A DNA stretch of 64,000 nucleotides from Cherax quadricarinatus (GCF_038502225.1 NC_091357.1:4585225-4649224); one strand, 5' to 3'. Shown: positions 46,055-55,554, counted from the first letter of the stretch. A program made the numbers and translations. Notes: generated by a model not told the origin, from the sequence alone.

Positions 46055-46317
46055 TTATTTTCCAGAAACAGCACCGAAAATACTGTAATAATACGAAATA
46101 TTCCGAGTGTATGCTTGGATGTTACCGCGGAGGCTGGCTGGTAAACAATGGGACGGAGCGGCACATGTGAGGCTGGCTGAGGGCACATTGGACGCGTCTC
46201 GGACGAAAATCGGTATGCGGGTTTTTAATCGGTATGCGGGGCAAAAATTTTGCGATAAAAGTAATCGTTATGCGGAAAAATCGCTATGCGATGCCATCGT
46301 TATGCGGGGGTCCACTG
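44698..46317 (-). mobile_element. Tigger transposon A (inner layer), one end lost
   Basis: The transposase is on the minus strand, from its start at 46048-46054. The intact right end, GTTATGCGGGGGTCCACTG, is followed by TA. The left end and the last roughly 85 transposase codons are missing: at 44698 the coding sequence runs directly into MITE sequence. The frame is otherwise open (44624-46054, with the part below 44698 being flank). Subterminal sequence holds five copies of an ATCGxTATGCGG motif. Target was the TA-rich palindrome of the MITE. Confidence 0.9.
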
Positions 46318-46557
46318 TATACGTTTTTTCAACATTTGAAAGTATGTAAAAAAAAGTAGATCTTCTTTTTGTTTTTTTACATTTGAAAATGTGTAAAAAA
46401 ACTTTGATCTACTTTTTTGTTTTTATTTTTGCTTGAAAATATGTAAAAAAAACGTATATCTACTTTTGTAGCACTACACATGTGAACGTAGATCTGCTTG
46501 GACCGTTTACGGGTTAAGGGTTAAATTAGGTCATAGTATTATAGCCAGGTCAAATGC

Positions 46558-46895
46558 TTTTTTTTTTAACAAGACGGCCTTCTCCCACCGAGGCAGGGTG
46601 GCCCAAAAAAGAAAGAAAATCCCCAAAAAGAAAATACTTTCATCACATCATCATTCAACACTTTCACCACACTCACACATAATCACTGTTTTTGCAGAGG
46701 TGCTCAGAACACAACAGCTTAGAAGAATATACCTATAAAGATACACAACATATCCCTCCAAACTGCTAATATCCTGAACCCCTCCTTCAGAGTGCAGCCA
46801 TTGTACTTCCCATTTCCAGGACTCAAGTCTGGCTATATAAAAATAACCAGTTTCCCTGAATCCCTTAACTAAATATTACCCTGCTCACACTCCAA
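46558..46895 (-). mobile_element. RTE-B 3'UTR fragment next to host exon 3
   Basis: T-run at 46558-46570, then the reversed tail module (TCCCACCGAGGCAGGGTGGC) and RTE-B 3'UTR with CACTGTTTTTGCAGAGGTGC and GGACTCAAGTCTGGCTATAT. No coding sequence. It ends about 100 bp before the exon 3 acceptor. Confidence 0.9.
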
Positions 46896-46993
46896 ATGCT
46901 TGTACTGTACTATAATTACATTGCTTACACTGTATGTACTCATTATTGGTAATGGTCTGTGCTCATTTATTAACAATTATTTTCATCCTGCAG

Positions 46994-47212
46994 ACAGCTG
47001 GCAACAGAAAAGGCAACTGCGAAGTTCATACAGTCATTATCACCATCCCTTCACTATAGCAAGGATGACCACTGGTAGCATTTTCCATTCATCAACATCC
47101 ATTTTGGAAATTGTTCCAGAACAGTTGTGGGCTCTTCCTAATACTACATATAGAGAGTGTCGTGTTCGCCTCTATTCTACTAAGCCAGACTCAGTGCCTT
47201 CATCTCCTGGTG
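46994..47212 (+). CDS. FAM210A-like gene, exon 3
   Basis: A 219-bp open exon between the acceptor TTTTCATCCTGCAG and the donor GTAAGT, in phase 1 at both ends, consistent with exons 2 and 4. The peptide starts SWQQKRQLRSSYSHYHHPF and passes RMTTGSIFHSSTSILEIVP. It ends RVRLYSTKPDSVPSSPG. It is basic and Ser/Thr-rich with few acidic residues. The RLYST stretch looks like the end of a mitochondrial presequence. No named domain is present; this is the variable N-terminal part of FAM210A-like proteins. It is the strongest exon of the model after exon 4 and is free of repeats. Confidence 0.75.
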
Positions 47213-47309
47213 GTAAGTTGATATATTGGTCAGCATCTTACTAATACATGTTGGGTTTGTATTTGATGTTGTCAGTAAATGGTTTAGAAAATTGACAAGT
47301 TGGTAAATG

Positions 47310-47565
47310 AAAAACTTGTTCAACATTTGGGCAGATTTATTCTGGAAACATTTTGCCAGCCAGTGGCTTCTTCAGTCCAATGCAAAGAAAGGTGGAAGAA
47401 GAAGAGTTTGAGGTAATCAGAACACGTCGACTCCAGGCTGAGGAACTGATTATATCGAACTCATATTTATCTTCCACTGTTTTTCTCTGTATTGGACTGA
47501 AGAAGCCACTGGTAGGTAAAACATTTTTACAGTGAAGATAACTAAATTGTTGCACAAGTGTCTCA
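47310..47565. mobile_element. Foldback element in intron 3
   Basis: Inverted arms: the left includes AACATTTTGCCAGCCAGTGG and CTTCTTCAGTCCAATGCAAAG, and the right has ATTGGACTGAAGAAGCCACT and GTTGCACAAGTGTCTCATT. The centre reads GAGGTAATCAGAACACGTCG. It matches the family at 13384-13552 and 20437-20620. Overlapping open frames on both strands are products of the symmetry. Confidence 0.8.
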
Positions 47566-47782
47566 TTATTCAATTTCCTGCTGTATTATGGACTATACCA
47601 TACCATAAACAAAAGTATCATTATGTTAGAACCTTGACAGAATTCATCTTGTTTAACAGGTCCTTATACACAACATACCTAGCATGAATCTTAATCTTGG
47701 CTTTTTTTAGAAGCTTGCCTCTCCTAATACACTGCTAAATTCTCTAATTTTTATACTGAATACCCATGTGGGTTGAACACCT

Positions 47783-47975
47783 TTTTTTTTTTTTTTAACA
47801 TGCCTATCGTCTCCCACCAAGGCAGGGTGACCCAAAAGAGAAAAACACTCACCATCATTCACACACAATCACTGTCTTTGCAGAGATGCCCAATTATGAC
47901 AGTTTAAATGTCACTCCAAACAGCCAATATCTCAAACCCCTCCTTTAAAGTGCAGGCATTGTACTTCCCACCTGC
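47783..47975 (-). mobile_element. RTE-B 3'UTR fragment
   Basis: T-run, reversed tail module (TCCCACCAAGGCAGGGTGAC), the CACTGTCTTTGCAGAGATGC block and CCCCTCCTTTAAAGTGCAGG. No coding sequence remains. Confidence 0.85.
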
Positions 47976-48329
47976 CCTTGGCTGTCTCCTCTCAGTCTTC
48001 TACCTTGATCTTTACTTACTGCATTCTCCTTTTTTGTTTATCAATCGTGACCTATAATCATCCAAAGCAAGCAAACAAATTGTATTGTCTTTCTTGAAAC
48101 CCTTGTAGGTCATTCAGCACAAGAAGTGGTGAAGACTTTATCATTCATCCACTATTTGTAGCCTGGTCTCTAACCATTCAAACTGTTGATGGTTGCCAGA
48201 ATGAATAGTTTTCATTTCCAGTTTGTGGGTTAGTTGTGTCCGTTATTAAGTTTTCAGTGAAGCTGTCTGCTAAAGAAGATTCTTCATCCAGGATAATTTA
48301 AGAACTAATTCAAGCACTGGATCATGTGC
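47976..48329. other. Intron 3 sequence, nothing recognised
   Basis: Unassigned intronic sequence. Confidence 0.5.
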
Positions 48330-48385
48330 ATGTTTCAATTTTTTTTTTTTTCAACGTACCGGCTGCATCCCACCGAGTCAACAGA
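48330..48385 (-). mobile_element. Short RTE tail remnant
   Basis: T-run followed by CAACGTACCGGCTGCATCCC and ACCGAGTCA, the start of a reversed tail module broken off after about 35 bp. Confidence 0.55.
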
Positions 48386-48663
48386 ATATGAAAAATCAAG
48401 AGAGGTATTTATAATGGGTAAGCAGATGTAACATCAACCTGACTTGAGTTGCAGAGCTGGGAAATATAGTGCCTGAAGAACAAAAAGGCATAATACAATG
48501 ACTGGAACAATACACTACCTACCTATCACTACTTCCTCTTCTCCCTCTCTTGTTCCTGTCCCTGTTCCACTCACCTCTATATGTTGGCTACCTCACCCTT
48601 TTCTGTTAGTGTGGCCGTAAATGGTCCAAGTCAGACCAAAACATCGTTGTAAGCTCTTCTTGC

Positions 48664-49165
48664 CTATGTGCAGGTTATTTGTGTACAGTGCTTGCATTCT
48701 AAAGGATGGCTGGGGATGTTGCAGTTCAGAGGGTCATTTGAACTGTGATGCCTCAGCACGTCTGGTAAGATGGCTATCAAATGAATTATGGAGGGTGTAT
48801 AAATCTGTAGATGAGGGGAGGTGGGGTATTGGTCATCATAGAGAAGGATGGAGGGAGGGGTAAATGAGGTTGTGTGTGCAAGGGACCTGGACATGCAGCA
48901 GGCAAGTTTGAGCATGTTAGATAAAAGTGAATGGAGATGAGTGGTTTTTGGGACCTGATGAGCTGTTGGAGTGTGAGCAGGGTAATATTTTGTGAAGGGA
49001 TTTAGGAAAATTGGTTAGCCGGACTCGAGTCTAGGAGGTGGGAAGTGCAATGCCTGCACTTTAAAGGAGGGGTTTGGGACATTGGCTGTTGGAGTGACAT
49101 CTAAACTTTTTTTTAGGGTCACCCTACCCAAGTGCAAGACAGCCGATGTTCCAAAGAAGAATTTT
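48664..49165 (+). pseudogene. RTE-B 3' end with a duplicated 3'UTR segment
   Basis: A 3'UTR-like block (48680-48775, GTGCTTGCATTCTAAAGGAT, CTGTGATGCCTCAGCACGTC) precedes a coding remnant with an LWRVYKSVDEGRWG-like and then a GKGPGHAAGKFEHVR-like reading near 48785-48960. The usual RTE-B 3'UTR and a degraded tail (GGGTCACCCTACCCAAG) follow. Order and duplication indicate two partial copies joined. Frames are broken. Confidence 0.7.
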
Positions 49166-49363
49166 TTTTTTTAGTCATATTACCACACAGCCTGTGGTAA
49201 TGAAAAAAATGTAATACAGTACTCTCAAAATGGGGAAATATTCAGCCACTTTAATTCCTTGAAGTTCAAAAGAAATTATGAAAAATGAAGGACTTCATCA
49301 CCACTAGTTGAAAAAAATACAAGATTAATATTTTAACGTTTATTTATTTTCTTTGTTGTATAG

Positions 49364-49577
49364 ACAAGAACCACAATGAAGCCAAGACATTGTCTTCAAA
49401 AGAAAATGATGACAAGACTGTTGGAGAAGCCCAAGAAGTGCCAGATGAGGATATAAAAGAAATATCTTTAGTACAGAAGTTTAAGTTAATGTATAAGCAG
49501 TATTGGTACGTGTTGATCCCAGTACATTTAGTGACCTCCATCATCTGGTATGGGTCTTTCTTCCTAGCTGCTAAAAG
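49364..49577 (+). CDS. FAM210A-like gene, exon 4 (start of DUF1279 domain)
   Basis: A 214-bp exon between the acceptor TTTGTTGTATAG and the donor GTAATA, phase 1 to phase 2. After a charged linker (KENDDKTVGEAQEVPDEDIK) it encodes SLVQKFKLMYKQY and then VLIPVHLVTSIIWYGSFFLA. This is the amphipathic entry and first membrane segment of DUF1279 as found in FAM210A, a mitochondrial membrane protein. In the joined model these are residues 164-200. The family usually has Gly-Lys after the Gln-Tyr pair, where this exon has Trp-Tyr. The rest of the domain must lie in exons beyond 64000. FAM210B is an alternative, but the VLIPVHLVTS string favours FAM210A. Confidence 0.85.
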
Positions 49578-50589
49578 GTAATACACAATTTAATGTTTCA
49601 CTCCGCATTTTTGTTTATTCTAGACTAAATCTTTTATTTTTTTGAAAAATAACCTTCCCATTTTTGTGTAATATGGCTTTTGAACAATTTCTGAACAGTT
49701 TCATCACATCATTACACATTTGCTAATTAGTTTTATATTTTCATGCATGTTATTACCAGTTTTAAAGTTTGCTGAAAGTAATTGTGAAATGAGATGTTTT
49801 CAGTGGAGGTCTTGCCAACTGTTTTTGACCTGTTGATCAGAGAAGATATTTTTTTTTTTTTTTTTTTTTAACATGTTAGCCATTTCCCACCAAGACAGGG
49901 TGACTAAAAAAAAAAAAAAGCCATCACTGTTCAACACTTTCACCATCATTCATACATAATCAGTCTTTTCAGAAGCGCTCAGATACGACAGTTTAGATGT
50001 CACTCCAAACAGCAAATATCTCAAATGCCTCCTTTAAAGTGCAGGCATTGCACTTCCCACCTCCAGGATTCAAGGCCTGCTAACTTGTGTCCCTAAATCC
50101 CTTCACAAAATATTACCCTGCTCACACTCTAACAGCTCATCAGGTCTCAAAAACCATTCATCTCTATTCACCTCTATCTAACATACTCACGCATGTTTGC
50201 AGGAAGTCCAAGCCCCTTGCCCACAAAACCTCCTTCACCCCCTCTCTCCAACCTTTACTAGGATGACCCCTACCTCACCTTCCTTCCACTAAAAATTTAT
50301 ATGCTCTCCAAGTCATTCTACTTCGTTTCATCCTCTCTAAATGACCGAACCACCTCAACAAGCCCTCTTCAGTCCTCTGACTAATACTTTTATTAACTCC
50401 ACACCTGCTCCTAATCTCTACACTACGAATTCTCTACATAATATTTACACCACATGTTGCCCTTAGACATGACATCTCCACTGCCTCCAGCCTCCTCCCT
50501 GCTGCAGCATTTACAACCCATGCTTCACACCCATGTAAAAGTGTTGATACCACTATACTCTACCTCCATAGATAACGCTTTTTTTTTTT

Positions 50590-50727
50590 TCTCCACAGTG
50601 ATTATGTATGAGTGAGGTGAAAGTGTTGAATGATGATGAAAGTATTTTCTGTTTGAGGATTTTCTTTCTCTTTGGGTCACCCTGCCTCTGTGGGAGACAG
50701 CCAATTTGTTGAAAAAAAAAAAGTTAC
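50590..50727 (+). mobile_element. RTE-B 3' tail inserted in RTE-B
   Basis: A + strand tail fragment (GGTGAAAGTGTTGAATGATG, GGGTCACCCTGCCTCTGTGG, ending GTTGAAAAAAAAAA). It lies in the minus-strand host, so it is an extremely 5'-truncated insertion of about 140 bp. Confidence 0.85.
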
Positions 50728-51539
50728 CTAAAAACACCATTTGCCTTTTTCCTTCATCAGTTCTGTGGTTAACTTCGTCCTTCATAAACCCATCTGCTGG
50801 CAAGTCAGCTCCCAAATATCTGAAAACATTCACTTCTTCCATACTCTCTCCCTCTAATGTGATATCCAATTTTTCTTTATCTAAATCATTTGATACCCTC
50901 ATCTTACTCTTATCAGTGTTCACTTTCAACTTTCTTCCTTTACACACCCTCCCAAACTCGTCCACTAACCTTTGCAACTTTTTTTTTTGGATCTCCCAAA
51001 AGCACAGTATCATATGATCAGCAAAAAGTGACAGTGTCAACTCCCATTGTATATTTGATTCCCCATAATTTAATCCCACTCCGCTCCCCAACACCTTACA
51101 ATTTCCTTCTTTTACAACCCCATCTATAAATATGTTAAACAACCGTGGTGGCATTACAAATCCCTGTCTAAGGCCTACTTTTACTGGGAAATAATCTCCC
51201 TCTCTCTCTTACACACCCTAACCTGAGCCTCACTATTCTCATAAAAACTCTTTTAGCATTTAGTAACTTACTACCTATTCTATGCACTTGCAACATTTGC
51301 CACATTGCTCCCTTTCCACCCTATCATAATCCTTTTCTGAATCCATAAATGCAGTGAAAACTTTCCTACCTTTATCTAAACACTGTTCATCTATATGTTT
51401 CAAAGTAAACACTTGGTCTACACTTCCCCTATTCATTCTAAAGCCTCCTTGTTCATCTGCAATTCTGCTGTTTGTCTTTCCTCTAATTCTTTAAATAATA
51501 ACCCTTCCATACACTTAACCTGGTACACTCAATAAACTT

Positions 51540-51957
51540 CTTCTTTCAACACACCGGTCGTAACCTACCAAGGCGGGGTGGCCCAAAAGGAAAAACGAAA
51601 GTTTCTCCTTTTACGTTTAGTAGTACATACAGGAGAAGAGGTTACTAGCATGGCTTACGGAGGAAGAATTCTGTTCCACTTCCCCATGGAGGTACGAGGA
51701 AATAAACAAGAACAAGAACTAGTAAGAAAATAGAAGAAAACCCAGAGGGGTGTGTATATATGTGCTTGTACATGTATGTGTAGTGTGACCTAAGTGTAAG
51801 TAGAAGTAGCAAGACGTACCTTGCATGTTTGAGACAGAAAAATGGACACCAGCAATCCTACCATCATGTAAAACAATTACAGGCTTTCGTTTTACACTCG
51901 CTTGGCAGGACGGTAGTACCTCCCTGGGCGGTTGCTGTCTACCAATCTACTACCTAG
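51540..51957 (-). mobile_element. RTE-derived short element
   Basis: Minus-strand copy with a degenerate target duplication: ACTCAATAAACTT at 51527-51539 and ACTCGGTAAACTT at 51958-51970. It holds tail module, ATGGCTTACGGAGGAAGAAT, CATGTATGTGTAGTGTGACC and the reversed 5' end. The host position is homologous to the sites used at 27468 and 56188. Part of the GGGGCTAGTAACCCC region is deleted. Confidence 0.88.
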
Positions 51958-52988
51958 GACTCGGTAAACTTCTCCCCCTATAATTTTTACAGTCTCTTTT
52001 GTCCCCCTTCTCTTTATATAAAGGAACTCTACATGCTCTCTGCCAATCCCTAGGTACCTTCTCCTCTTTAATACATTTATTTTTTTTCTTAAGACATCGG
52101 CCGTTTCCCACCAAGGTAGAGTGGCCCGAAAAAGAAAAACTTTCACCATCATTCACACCATCACTGTCATGTGCACTTACACTATAGTTATAAAACTGCA
52201 ACATAAACACCCCTCCTTCATAGTGCAGGCACTGTACTTCCCATCTCCAGGACTCGAGTCCGGTCTGCCGGTTTCCCTGAATCCCTTCATAAATATTACC
52301 CTGCTCACACTCCAGCACGTCAAGTCCTAAAAACCATTTGTCTCCATTTGCTCCTATCTAACACACTCACGCATGCTTGCTGGAAGTCGAAGCCCCTTGC
52401 ACACAAAACCTCCTTTACCCCCTCCCTCCAACCTTTCCTAGGTTGACCTCTACCCCGCTTTCCCTCCACAACAGATTTATACACTCTCAAAGTCATTCTA
52501 TTTCCTTCCATCTTCTCTACATGTCCAATGCACCTCAACCCCTCCTTAGCCCTCTGGATAATCGTTTTGGTAATCCTGCACCTCCTAATTTCCAAACTAC
52601 AAATTCTCTGCATTGTATTCATACCACACGTTGCCCTGTGACACCACATCTCCACTGCCTCCAGCCTTCTCCTTGTTGCAACATTCATCACCCATGCTTT
52701 GCACCCATATAAGAGCATTGGTATAACTATACTCTCATACATTCCCCTCTTTGCTTCCATGGATAGAGTGCTTTGTCTCCACAGACTCCTCAATGCACCA
52801 CTCATGTTTTTCCCTCATCAGTTCTGTGAGTCACCTCATCTTTCATAGACCCATCTGCTGACACATCCACTCCTAAATACAGTATCTGAATACATTCACC
52901 TCCTCCATACTCTCTCCCTCCAATCTGATATCCGATCTTTCGTTACCTATTTTTTTTTGTTATCCTCACCACCTTGCTTTTTCCTATA

Positions 52989-55305
52989 CAGTGGACCCCC
53001 GGTATTCGATATTAATCCGTTTCTGAGAGCTCATCGAATACTGATAATATCGAAAACCGAATCAATTTTCCTCATAAGAAATAATGGAAATCAAATTAAT
53101 CCGTGCAAGAGACCCAAAAGTATGAAAAAAAATTTTTACTGCATGGAATATTAAATTTAATTTAATAGAATAATAATAAAATAATTGACACTTAACTTTA
53201 ATGAAGATCTGGTGATGATTGATGGGATGGGAGGAGGGGAGAGGTGTTAATGTTTAGAAGGGGAATCCCCTTCCATTAGGACTTGAGGTAGCAAGTCCTT
53301 TTCTGGGGTTACTTCCCTTCTTCTTTTAATGCCACTAGGACCAGCTTTAGTCACTGGATTTCTGTCGCACATCATATCTGTCCATAGTGGCCTGTACCTC
53401 CCATTCCTTTATGACATCCCTAAAGTGTTTCACAACATTGTTAGTGTAATAGTCACCAGCACAGCTTGCAATAGCTGTGTTAGGGTGATTGTCATCAAAA
53501 AAGGTTTGCACTTTAAGCCACATTGCACACATTTCCTTAATCTTTGAAGTAGGCAACTTCTTCAATTTCTCTATCCCCTCCTCCGAAGCAGTTTCCTCAG
53601 GTCTGCCCTCTTGCTGTTCAAGATGATCTATCAGCTCATCAGTGGTTAGTTTTTCACTGTCCTCCTTCACCAACTCTTCCACATCCTCCCCACTAACCTC
53701 CAACCCCAAGGACTTCCCCAATGCCACAATGGATTCCTCAACTGGCATAGGATTCTCAGGGTTAGCCTCAAATCCTTCACAATCCCTTTTGTCTACACAT
53801 TCTGGCCACAGTTTTTTCCAAGCAGAGTTCAAGGTCCTCTTAGTCACTCCCTCCCAAGCCGTACCTATCAGGTTTATACAATTGAGGATATTAAAGTGAT
53901 CCTTCCAAAAGTCTTTTAGAGTCAGTTGAGTTTCTGTGGTCACTATAAAGCACTTTTGAAACATAGCTTTTGTGTAGAGTTTCTTGAAGTTGGAAGTGAC
54001 CTGCTGGTCAATGGGCTGCAGGAGAGGAGTGGTATTAGGAGGCAAAAACTTGACCTTAATGAAGCTCATGTCCCCAGAAAGTCTCTCTGACAAGTCTGTA
54101 GGATGACCAGGGGCATTGTCTAATACCAGGAGGCACTTAAGGACTAATTTCTTTTCAGTTAGGTAATTTTTCACAGTGGGGGCAAATGCATGGTGTAACC
54201 AGTCAGAGAAAAAGTCCCTAGTGACCCATGCCTTACTGTTTGCCCTCCACAGCACACACAAATTAGCCTTGAGGACATTGTTTTTCCTGAACACTCTGGG
54301 AGTTTCAGAGTGATACACCAATAAAGGCTTCACTTTGCAATCACCACTAGCATTGGCACACATCAACAGAGTAAGCCTGTCTTTCATAGGCTTATGTCCT
54401 GGGAGTGCCTTTTCCTCCTGAGTAATGTAGGTCCTGCTTGGCATTTTCTTCCAAAACAGGCCTGTTTCGTCGCAATTAAACACTTGTTCAGGTTTCAAGT
54501 CTTCACTGTCTATGTAATCCTTGAATTCCTCCACATATTTTTCAGCTGCTTTTTGGTCCGAACTGGCAGCCTCACCATGCCTAATCACACTATGTATGCC
54601 ACTACGATTCTTAAATCTTTCAAACCAACCTCTGCTGGCCTTAAATTCACTCACATCACCACTATTTGCAGGCAATTTCTTTACCAAATCGTCATGCAAC
54701 TGCCTAGCCTTTTCACAAATGATCGCTTGAGACATGCAATCTCCTGCTATCTGTTTTTCATTTATCCACACCAATAACAATCTCTCAGCATTTTCTAGCA
54801 CTTGCGGTCGCTGTTTCGTAATCACAGTTGCACCTTTTGCAAGAAAAGCTTCCTTGATTGCCGTTTTCCTGGTCACTATAGTAGAGATGGTTGATTGGGG
54901 TTTATTATACAACCTAACCAGCTCCGACACACGCACTCCACTTTCGTACTTTGCAATTATCTCTTTCTTCATTTCATAAGTCATTAGCGACTTTTTTCTT
55001 GAAGGGTTGGCACTAGAAGCTTTCTTGGGGTCCATGGTGACTTATTTTGCAGAAACAAGCACCAAACACAGTGATAATATGGATAATATGGAATGTACCG
55101 AATGTATCCTTAGATGCGCGCACACTGGCTGGCTTGTAAACACTGGCACACAAGGGGCAGTTCAGGCCACACGTGGACACGTCTCGTACGAATCGTATCG
55201 AATACCGGGTTTTCAATCGAATACCGAGGAAAAAATTTTGTGATAAAATGTATCGAATACCAGATTTATCAAATACCGATGCCATCGAATACCGGGGGTC
55301 CACTG
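52989..55305 (-). mobile_element. Tigger transposon B, apparently complete
   Basis: A 2317-bp element between TA dinucleotides (52987-52988, 55306-55307). Its ends are CAGTGGACCCCCGGTATTCG on the left and CGAATACCGGGGGTCCACTG on the right. Removing it restores the host string TTTCCTATATTCAC. Both subterminal regions carry repeated ATCGAATACC motifs (five at the right end, 55197-55305). A single long transposase frame fills the centre. Complete ends, clean target duplication and intact frame make this the best candidate in the window for a recently active DNA transposon. Confidence 0.95.
53347..55035 (-). CDS. Tigger B transposase, intact 562-residue frame
   Basis: A pogo/Tigger-family DDE transposase that cuts and pastes its element at TA sites. 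Start ATG at 55033-55035 (MDPKKASSANPS, close to the MGPKKASSANP start of Tigger A). The order is psq/CENP-B-type HTH (about 15-65, EMKKEIIAKYESGVRVSELV), CENP-B DNA-binding domain (75-140) and a DDE_1 core (about 190-375). The core has Asp in FNCDETGLFW, LVLDNAPGHP and QPIDQQV. A Glu/Lys-rich C-terminal part follows (EELVKEDSEKLTTDELIDHL, then KKLPTSKIKEMCAMW). No stop or frameshift is present and length is within the usual Tigger range. Catalytic residues look complete. Nuclear action is inferred. The DNA-binding region differs from Tigger A far more than the core does. Confidence 0.95.
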   Translation of the reverse strand: MDPKKASSANPSRKKSLMTYEMKKEIIAKYESGVRVSELVRLYNKPQSTISTIVTRKTAIKEAFLAKGATVITKQRPQVLENAERLLLVWINEKQIAGDCMSQAIICEKARQLHDDLVKKLPANSGDVSEFKASRGWFERFKNRSGIHSVIRHGEAASSDQKAAEKYVEEFKDYIDSEDLKPEQVFNCDETGLFWKKMPSRTYITQEEKALPGHKPMKDRLTLLMCANASGDCKVKPLLVYHSETPRVFRKNNVLKANLCVLWRANSKAWVTRDFFSDWLHHAFAPTVKNYLTEKKLVLKCLLVLDNAPGHPTDLSERLSGDMSFIKVKFLPPNTTPLLQPIDQQVTSNFKKLYTKAMFQKCFIVTTETQLTLKDFWKDHFNILNCINLIGTAWEGVTKRTLNSAWKKLWPECVDKRDCEGFEANPENPMPVEESIVALGKSLGLEVSGEDVEELVKEDSEKLTTDELIDHLEQQEGRPEETASEEGIEKLKKLPTSKIKEMCAMWLKVQTFFDDNHPNTAIASCAGDYYTNNVVKHFRDVIKEWEVQATMDRYDVRQKSSD

Positions 55306-55554
55306 TATTCACTTTTAATTTTCTTCTTTTACATACCCTACCAAACTCGTCCACCAACCTCTGCAACTTCTCTTCAGAATCTCCCAAAAGCACAATGTCG
55401 TGAGAAAAGAGCAGCTGTGAGAACTCTCACTACATGTTAAATTCTTTATCTTTTAACCCCACACCTCTTGCCAACACCCGAGAATCCACTTCTCTCGCAA
55501 CCCCATCTATAAATATATTGAATAACCATGGTGACATCACACATCTTTGTCTAA

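Larger units (their letters stand above)
44674..46513. mobile_element. TTAA MITE (middle layer) inside the outer MITE
   Basis: Flanked by TTAA at 44670-44673 and 46514-46517, with ends CCCGTAAACGGTCC and GGACCGTTTACGGG. Its interior is split at the CGTATATATACG palindrome (left half ends at 44697, right half starts at 46318) by a Tigger transposon. Without the insert it would be about 220 bp, like 26532-26741. Confidence 0.88.
44457..46520. mobile_element. TTAA MITE (outer layer) split by a second MITE
   Basis: Flanked by TTAA at 44453-44456 and 46521-46524. The left end is CCCGTAAATGGCCCAAACG. The right end, GGACAGTTTAAGGG, is broken after TTAA (44670-44673) and completed by GGG at 46518-46520. 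The TTAA inside its own right terminal repeat served as the target for the next layer. A CGTATATATACG palindrome lies near the left end. Confidence 0.85.
49851..52080 (-). pseudogene. RTE-B LINE, minus strand, 3' part of a split copy
   Basis: T-run 49851-49869 and tail module are followed by the RTE-B 3'UTR, then coding pieces. These are the C-terminal region 50130-50580, then 50760-51154 (FADHMILCFW in place of the FADDTVLLG box; DEFGRVCKGRKL). The region 51180-51530 runs back through motif A. The 51957-52080 piece corresponds to the fingers (CKNYRGRSL). At 52080 it is interrupted by another RTE and it resumes at 58307-59225. The catalytic FADD box is destroyed (FADH plus frameshift). Two smaller insertions lie inside. 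Confidence 0.8.

Noticed and set aside
47353..47573. Coding exons in intron 3 (open frames on both strands with a shared KKPL core)
   Set aside because: The symmetry of a foldback element produces similar peptides on both strands; relatives occur at 13384 and 20437.
55007..55243. + strand frame overlapping the start of the Tigger B transposase
   Set aside because: Runs through the antisense of the transposase start and the subterminal repeats. No independent support.
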